64,000 nt of DNA. It comes from Arenicola marina (Eukaryota; Annelida; Polychaeta; Arenicolidae). The notes below the pieces were generated by a model. It saw only the letters and a program-made list of their open reading frames with translations. It searched no databases and was not told the origin of the DNA. The position numbers and the translations under genes were made by a program. Positions 54,101 to 63,100 of this stretch are shown here, piece after piece (within the stretch, counting starts at the first letter, position 1; each line of letters begins with the position of its first letter). The stretch is from positions 23,559,639-23,623,638 of the forward strand of contig OZ025263.1 in the NCBI GenBank assembly GCA_964019135.1, written 5' to 3'.

Positions 54101-57100
54101 CTGATCTCATTTTGCCTTTACATGTGGTTTAATGACGCATCCGTATGTTGTTACTCCATGCACTGCACATTTTGACAGCGGAATGGCTAAGTCGATCATT
54201 TGCTCTCGCCACATTTGTTACCGCGGAGGCACGTGAAACTCTGTGACGTCACTCGTGAAAGCCCGGGTGCAGGGCCAAATTTAGAACGCTATTTTTAGCT
54301 TTCGAGTGTTTTGAAGACGGATTTTTCCTTGCATATTCCCAAAGTTCTGCGCTTCATCACCTCTAAATATTCTAACGTATACCTTCCAAAGCTATGTTTA
54401 GTGAAATGGTACTCATAGTCTTTAGAATAAACCTGGAAAGAAATTGACCTATAGGTGCCTATACTTCAACATGGAGCACGTGTGTTTGTTTGTCCCCAAA
54501 CCTGAAGTCTCACGGCCCGATCGCGGGAACTGTACAGCCCTATACCGTGGGCCAAGGGCCTCCTGGTGACAATGCTTAAAAGTGTGACATTTTAGTTTTC
54601 TAATTATTGTCATAACGATAAAAACAAAAGGTCTGATTTTCCTGCATGTTTTAAAGTAGATCTTTCTGTGAAGTGGTCTCAACGCTGTCATGGGGCCTTT
54701 AACGCCTAATGCTATATCTAAGACAGGCGATCTTGTATATGACGGAGCGTTGGGGGAGACCAACCACTCACTACCTTAACGTGTTCGCACTATACAATAT
54801 CCTGCAGAGCGCATTTTTTATGCAATAGAGATCGAAGCATGCAAGGCGCAAGACAAGATCACTGACTCGACCCCGATCTATAGTAATCCGCCAATGACGT
54901 TATCTAGCCCAGGATGACCAACGATGAATAACGAGCCACGATGGCCTGCTACAGGTCAATGTTGGGCCGATATGTTATGCCCTCAACAGTCCTTTGATAT
55001 AAAAACAATGTACAATAAAAATGTATCATGCATTTCGCATTATATGTGTTTACTTACAGGTATATTATGAAACCACTATATGTTTATTTCTCATGTAATT
55101 GTAGGTAGACAGATTAGCGTTGACTTTTACCAAATATGTTGCTGTCACAATAGTTTGTCTGCAACTCAAAAGTTGGTTTCGTTTCTGTTTGGAAAAAAAG
55201 AGAGGTTTCACCGCGGAGCACGCGACTTACCAGAGGTGGTCGCTGTGGCTGTCGATGTGGGGAGGGTGATGGTACTGAATTCATCCGTGGTTTGGGTGGT
55301 ACTTCCAGCAGTGACTTCAGTGGTACTCCCGGTGCTTAGGACGCCTGATGTGGTCCCTGTCACTGTCGACTCGGTGGTCCCTGTGGTTGTCTCGGTGGTT
55401 AAAGTGGTCCCTGATGTGGTCACACCCGTGGTCTCCGTCACCGTGGATTCCGTGGTCCCTGTGGTTGTCTCGGTGGATAAAGTGGTCCCTGATGTGGTCA
55501 CACCCGTGGTCTCCGTTACCGTGGATTCCGTGGTCCCTGTGGTTGTCTCGGTGGATAAAGTGGTCCCTGATGTGGTCACACCCGTGGTCTCCGTCACCGT
55601 GGATTCCGTGGTCCCTGTGGTTGTCTCGGTGGATAAAGTGGTCCCTGATGTGGTCACACCTGTGGTCTCCGTCACCGTGGACTCGGTGGTCCCTGTGGTT
55701 GTCTCGGTGGATAAAGTGGTCCCCGATGTGGTCACACCTGTCGTCTCCGTCACCGTGGACTCGGTGGTGGGCGCTGTGGTTGTCTCAGTGGATAAAGTGG
55801 TCCCTGATGTGGTCACACCTGTGGTCTCTGTCACCGTGGACTCGGTGGTCCCTGTGGTTGTCTCGGTAGATAAAGTGGTCCCTGATGTGGTCACACCTGT
55901 CGTCTCCGTCACCGTGGACTCGGTGGTGGGCGCTGTGGTTGTCTCAGTGGATAAAGTGGTCCCTGATGTGGTCACACCTGTGGTCTCCGTCACCGTGGAC
56001 TCGGTGGTCCCTGTGGTTGTCTCGGTAGATAAAGTGGTCCCTGATGTGGTCACACCTGTGGTCTCTGTCACCGTGGACTCGGTGGTCCCTGTGGTTGTCT
56101 CGGTAGATAAAGTGGTCCCTGATGTGGTCACACCTGTGGTCTCCGTCACCGTGGACTCCGTGGTCCCTGTGGTTGTTTCGGTGGACAAAGTGGTCCCTGA
56201 TGTGGTCACACCTGTCGTCTCCGTCACCGTGGACTCGGTGGTGGGCGCTGTGGTTGTCTCAGTGGATAAAGTGGTTCCTGATGTTGTCACAACTGTGGTC
56301 TCCGTCACCGTGGACTCGGTGGTGGGCGCTGTGGTTGTCTCGGTGGATAAAGTGGTCCCTGATGTGGTCGCACCTGTGGTCTCCGTCACCGTGGACTCTG
56401 TGGTCCCTGTGGTTGTTTCGGTGGACAAAGTGGTCCCTGATATGGTCACACCTGTGGTCTCTGTCACTGTGGACTCGGTGGTGGGCGCTGTGGTTGTCTC
56501 AGTGGATAAAGTGGTTCCTGATGTTGTCACAACTGTGGTCTCCGTCACCGTGGACTCGGTGGTGGGCGCTGTGGTTGTCTCGGTGGATAAAGTGGTCCCT
56601 GATGTGGTCACACCTGGGGTTTCGGTAGTTCCTGACGTCGTTGTAGCCGTGGTTTCGCTGCTTGTGGTGGCAGTTGTACTAGTTGGCACTGCAGGTTTAC
56701 ATTGCAAAGTTACATTTCAATTTCATTCCAATTTCTATTCAAACGTGCCTCATAATGGACCGTTAACATGAAAAGAAAGCCACCACAGATATTTAAATTA
56801 TATAGCCTCCTCAAACGACCATACACTTGCAATCAGACTGGACTTGTTTTTACATAATGCGATGGTATTGCAAGCACAAAGTATATCTTTAAATTTGATT
56901 GTCCATAAATAAGTACAGCGGCTGCGTAGTGTGCATATAATATACATCTAGTCACCAGTGACGCCATAACAAACGCTACAATAATCACCAACAATTTAAA
57001 TTCCTGCTTTTGTTTTAAAGGTTTACTGATCAAAGATTGAAGCGGACAATCCAGGGTGTCCGAAGAAGGCATGGGGAGCGAGGTAGAGGTGACTGGGGGA

Positions 57101-60100
57101 GCAAAGAGAGAGATAGGGCGATGTTCTTTAATAAGGCTAGACCATGTGAGCATCACATCGACAAGTGGCAGCTGACCTGTCTCCGAGGCCGTGATTGTGC
57201 TTTCCGTTTCCGTGGTGATGGGACGGGTCGTAGTAGGCGTGGTTTCAACGCTGGTTGTGGCCGTTGTAGTAGTTGGCACTGCAGGTTCACATTGGAAAGT
57301 TACAAACCATAGCAACTTCTGTTCAAATGTGTCTCATCAAGGACAGACATGAAAGAATTCCTAAACATATTAAAGCTGTATAATAACTCAAGTAAAACTA
57401 GACTACAAGAAAGAGTGTCACTCCAGCTAGCCCTTCCGCCAGTCGCTACCTATCAGCCTTATGGCGAATGAGTAGGGTGGATACATTGACAATTCCCTGA
57501 TGATCAGCTTGGTTCCAACCCGGAAATGGAAATACTAGTCGCAATCATGGCATTTATATAACGTTTATATAAATTTTGTAAAGAAACGTCCATGCTTTTG
57601 ATGTGATAGCACACTGTGCAAGTAATATCCGACTGCTAATACTGCATTCCAATCGAATGAATTACGATACGCATGCCCATATATATCTATCTGACACAAT
57701 GCAATTGAGACCACCATGTATAAAATGAACCTGATATTACAAAAAGTAAATGTAAAAGTAATAATGAAAAAATATTGATGACAGGTTTGGCCTCGTAGCA
57801 CTCACGCTTCTGCACGTCTTTGCGGTTTGAAATGCGCACCAGAAACGCAATAAAGGTCAAAAGCAAACAGCACTGCATGAGCGCTGGAAGGTGAGGAACT
57901 GTTAGCATTGAGCACGACGCGAGTTAGCCCGGGTAAAATGCACTGACCGGTCTGCGAAGCTGTAATCGTGGTCTCCGTGGCGGTCGTAATGGGACTTGTC
58001 GTGGATACCGCTGTCGATCCTAAAATGAAAGTCACATGGTTTCTCAAGAAATTGCGACATTAATCTGATGGGCGAAATAGATGTGCATAAGTTGGTACGA
58101 GGGTATAATATCCTAGTACGTACATGGGCACATGGTTGATAATTTATGCGTGGCATGGCGGAAGATCAAAATGATCACAGCTTGCTTAAGACATAGAAAC
58201 AACTGTAAATATGCATGAAGTTGGTATGTCATATGGCATTCACGGAGGCTAGGGAGCTAAATTCTAAACGACAAAAACTAGCACACAAGGGACATAATTT
58301 ACCATAGCAGAGGCAGCAGCAGTTGGACAGATACACACGCTACAAACAGTGTCACCATGGTGCAAACACCACCCATAGACAAAAGGCACGATGTTGTAAT
58401 CCTGTACCAAGATTACATTTGTCGATATGTGGTTATGTGGCTATCGTTTCTGCATCTATATATCTATATATGTACATATATGAAAATGTGAGAACGAGGC
58501 ACCCATATGGGTCACACGCGATGGCATGGAGAAATGTAAGTGAGCCAAAGCACCACGTCATACAAAACAGATACCCGGCTCTACCCCGCGTGTGAGGCGA
58601 CGAAGAGAGGCTGCACGCATTCAGCTGATGAATAGGTTATGACAAGCGCTCATCCTAATGAATCGGCTACATAAGACTAATATAAGCTACTCAGCAACAC
58701 GTGTGTGTTAATCCCATCCATTACGAGACGATTGCCTGTATTTGTCAACTATCAGGGGCGGCTTTACGCCAATTAAATCGCAAACCAGAAACTAAAACAG
58801 GATAAGTTCTAAAAACAAATACGTTCTCGTGGTGGTGTGAAGGAAATTCCCACCTCTAACTTTTTTCCCGACAACGCATTAAGTATGCGACGTTGGAGGA
58901 GGTTAAATGATAACACGATGAAAGCCAAACAAATTCACAGACACGGCGACATGATAACACAATGAAAGCCAAATCAATCATATCAATTGTTAATCGTTAG
59001 AAAACTTGAAGCCAATTACCCACACGATCACTTGGTTAAGGCGATATAGACGGAACTGTCAGGTCCATTGTGGATAAAGAGCCAGAGGCCACGAAGTCAG
59101 TTTCGAATTCTGCTACTCTAATTCGAAGACAGGTGTATGGATTTGACCTATGACGCCATAGGAACCAGTAAACGCGTTACCTCTAATTCCCGGTCATATA
59201 TCTAAAAGCGTTGGCAGGCCTAGCCATCTACCGAATACTGCCCTAATAACCTTACCAGTGGTTTCGCCAGAAGTACTCGAGGAGGATAAAGTGGTCCCAG
59301 ATGTGGTCACACCTGTGGTCTCCGTCACCGTGGACTCGGTGGTCCCTGTGGTTGTCTCGGAGGATAAAGTGGTCCCTGATGTGGTCACGTCAGTGGTCTC
59401 CGTCACCGTGGACTCGGTGGTCCCTGTGGTTGTCTCGGAGGATAAAGGGGTCCCAGATGTGGTCACATCTGTGGTCTCCGTCACCGTAGACACGGTGGTC
59501 CCTGTGGTCGTCTCGGTGGATAACGTGGTCCCTGATGTGATCACACCCGTGGTCTCCGTCACCGTAGAGTCGGTGGTCCCTGTGGTTGTCTCGGAGGATA
59601 AAGTGGTCCCTGATGTGGTCACATCAGTGGTCTCTGTCACCGTGGACTCGGTGGTCCCTGTGGTTGAATCGGAGGATAAAGTGGTCCCTGATGTGGTCAC
59701 ATCTGTGGTCTCCGTCACCGTGGACTCGGTGGTCCCTGTGGTTGTCTCGGAGAATAAAGTGCTCCCTGATGTGGTGACATCTGTGGTCTCCGTCACCGTG
59801 GACTCGGTGGTCCCTGTGGTTGTCTCGGAGGATAAAGTGGTCCCTGATGTGGTCACACCTGTGGTCTCCGTCACCGTGGACTCGGTGGTCCCTGTGGTTG
59901 TCTCGGAGAATAAAGTGGTCCCTGATGTGGTGACATCTGTGGTCTCCGTCACCGTGGACTCGGTGGTCCCTGTGGTTGTCTCGGAGGATAAAGTGGTCCC
60001 TGATGTGGTCACACCTGTGGTCTCCGTTACCGTGGACTCTGTAGTCCCGGCGGTTGTCTCGGTGGATAAGGTGGTTCCTGATGTGGTCACAGCCGGGGTT

Positions 60101-63100
60101 GATGATAAAGTTGATTCAGTGGTCCCCGTGCTTGTCTCGGTGGTGATAGTGGTGCTAGTCTCTGTGGTTGGCACTGTGGTGTGCACGATAAGAAATCGTT
60201 TTGATATTTCCGATAATGACAATGGGTTAGTCGCGACATGTGAATATAAAAGAAAAGCATAGTTGAAGAAAGGCAGGATCAATAATGACAATTTATCCGA
60301 ACATCTCTAGAGTATATGAATGTAAAACATCATTTTTTCATATAATATCCAGGGTAACCTTCAGATCTAGTAGCATAGTGTTGCAGAACGTAAAGAGTTG
60401 TTTCTGATTTGGTTGCTATGACAAGTCTGCCCCCTACATGGTGGCCAATGCTGACCTGACTGAGAGGCCGTGACCGTGGTTTCTGTGGCCGTTGTGATGG
60501 GACTCGTAGTGACTTCACTTGTCGCTAAGATCGAAGACGCAAGCATAATTTCACTGTGTTATCCTCTAAACTACGACTGATTGGTGAGTCAGCTACGATA
60601 CCAGAAACCATAGGGCTAAATATGACAGGCTTTGGTGCGGAGAGACAGATTCTGCTACTGGGTCTGGTGTCAACGGGGTGACGACAAGGGTGTTAAATAG
60701 ATGGCATGCCCTTACCACGCCGGGGCCATTAGGCACGGGCGGCTACACCAACAAGCCGGGTCCCAGGAACCATCAGAAAACTTCATGCACAAGATGATGT
60801 GCCAACGGATCAGCCCAGTAACCGTGTGCGTTCTATCGCGCCTAGTGATAATGACACTATGCCCGGGTCTACTAGGGTAGGCTACCAATACAGCATGTAT
60901 TGCATGAGGTGTAGACATGGTCGACTTGATATGTCCATTCTCAGTTCTACTGTATTGAAGCAGTGACCTAATGTAGATTTATTGATCCAGTGTGTTAAAG
61001 CGGTGATGTAATTGTGATCTACCTCATTAAAGCTATGACGTTACACTGGTGTTCTATTGACCTAGATGCGTAAAGCTGCGAAGTCACTCAGATCTTGTGA
61101 GCTAGTTAATGAAACAGTGATGTCATGTAGATCTAATGACCTAAGGAAATTAAGGCAGTGACGTCATGTTTATCAATTGATCTGGATTATGAAAGCAATG
61201 ACGTATGTAGAACTATTGATCTTGCGAAGTACTGAAGTGCCGACAATTACATCTACTTATCTAACGTAAACATGGAGTGACGTCATGTAGATCTATTCCC
61301 AGAAAGTATGCTTTTAGTAAGGCTATGTGCATCTACTAAACTAGCACAATGAAGCAGCTTGGCAAGGTTCATCCACTGGTCGAACCTGTTCAATATAGTG
61401 ACATCAAACGTATGCGCTATGTAACTTGAGCAATACAAAGGTTCGCTATGAATCTACTGATAAAGAGTTAGTACCACTGTGAAGTCCCATTGAGTAGCAA
61501 CAGCCGTATCTATAGATACCCAACTACCAAGGCTGGGCATCTCATCTTAAGGTTACAAGCAAGCCAATCGATGCCAGCAGTTGACGTCTGGAAATGACTT
61601 CGCCAAGGGTAACTACTTTCGCATATTGGCCCAATTTTGACGCGCAATACACTTCAATTGATATATGCTTGTTTCTGTTGATATTGTTGTGTGAATTCTT
61701 CATTATTATGATGTTATTTTCATAGCCAACATATATATAAACTTCGCAATTGTGTTTCTGCCACAATTTCGTTTCAAACGAGCGGATTTTGTGGCTTCAC
61801 ATAAAGTGGCCGCATAATTATCAGTATTACAAATTAGACATAGGGCCTTATTCGTGCAGTCTGAGTTCCAACGTTTCACACGGGTAACAAAATCCTCACC
61901 AGTAATAGAAACGGATGAAATCGAGCCTGGTTTCGGCGTAGTTTGAGTGGTCCCTGTGGTTGTCTCGGAGGATAAAGTGGTCCCTGATGTGGTCACATCA
62001 GTGGTCTCCGTCACCGTGGACTCGGTGGTCCCTGTGGTTGTCTCGGAGGATAAAGTGGTCCCAGATGTGGTCACATCTGTGGTCTCCGTCACCGTGGACT
62101 CGGTGGTCCCTGTGGTTGTCTCGGTGGATAACGTGGTCCCTGATGTGATCACACCCGTGGTCTCCGTCACCGTAGAGTCGGTGGTCCCTGTGGTTGTCTC
62201 GGAGGATAAAGTGGTCCCTGATGAGGTCACATCAGTGGTCTCCGTCACCGTGGACTCGGTGGTCCCTGTGGTTGAATCGGAAGATAAAGTGGTCCCTGAT
62301 GTGGTCACATCTGTGGTCTCCGTCACCGTGGACTCGGTGGTCCCTGTGGTTGTCTCGGTGGATAACGTGGTCCCTGATGTGGTCACACCTGTGGTCTCCG
62401 TCACCGTGGACTCGGTGGTCCCTGTGGTTGTCTCGGAGGATAAAGTGGTCCCTGATGTGGTCAGATCTGTGGTCTCCGTCACAGTGGACTCGGTGGTTCC
62501 TGTGGTTGTCTCGGAGGATAAAGTGGTCCCTGATGTGGTCACATCTGTGGTCTCCGTCACCGTAGACTCGGTGGTCCCTGTGGTTGTCTCGGAGGATAAA
62601 GTGGTCCCTGATGTGGTCACATCTGTCGTCTCCGTCACCGTAGACTCGATGGTCCCTGTGGTTGTCTCGGAGGATAAAGTGGTCCCTGATGTGGTCACAC
62701 CTGTGGTCTCCGTCACCGTGGACTCGGTGGTTGTCTCGGAGGATAAAGTGGTCCCTGATGTGGTCACATCTGTGGTCTCCGTTACCGTGGACTCTGTAGT
62801 CCCTGCGGTTGTCTCGGTGGATAAGGTGGTTCCTGATGTAGTCACAGCCGGGGTTGGTGATAAAGTTGATTCAGTGGTCCCCGTGCTTGTCTCGGTGGTG
62901 ATAGTGGTGCTAATCTCTGTGGTTGGCACTGTGGTGTCACGATAAGAAATCGTTTTGATATTTCCGATAATGACAATGGGTTAGTCGAGACATGTGAATA
63001 TAAAAGAAAAGTATAGTTGAAGAAAGGCAGGATCAATAATGAACAATTCATCGGAACATCTCTAGAGTATATGAATGTAAAACATAATTTTTTCATATAA

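Noticed and set aside
58753-58780. CAGGGGCGGCTTTACGCC as a hAT element end
   Set aside because: No inverted partner or target duplication within the following kilobase.
60712-60918. Small minus-strand open frame, repeated at 63451-63675
   Set aside because: Its conservation between the two sites comes from the 2.76-kb duplication, not from selection on a protein; no splice sites in phase with the gene.
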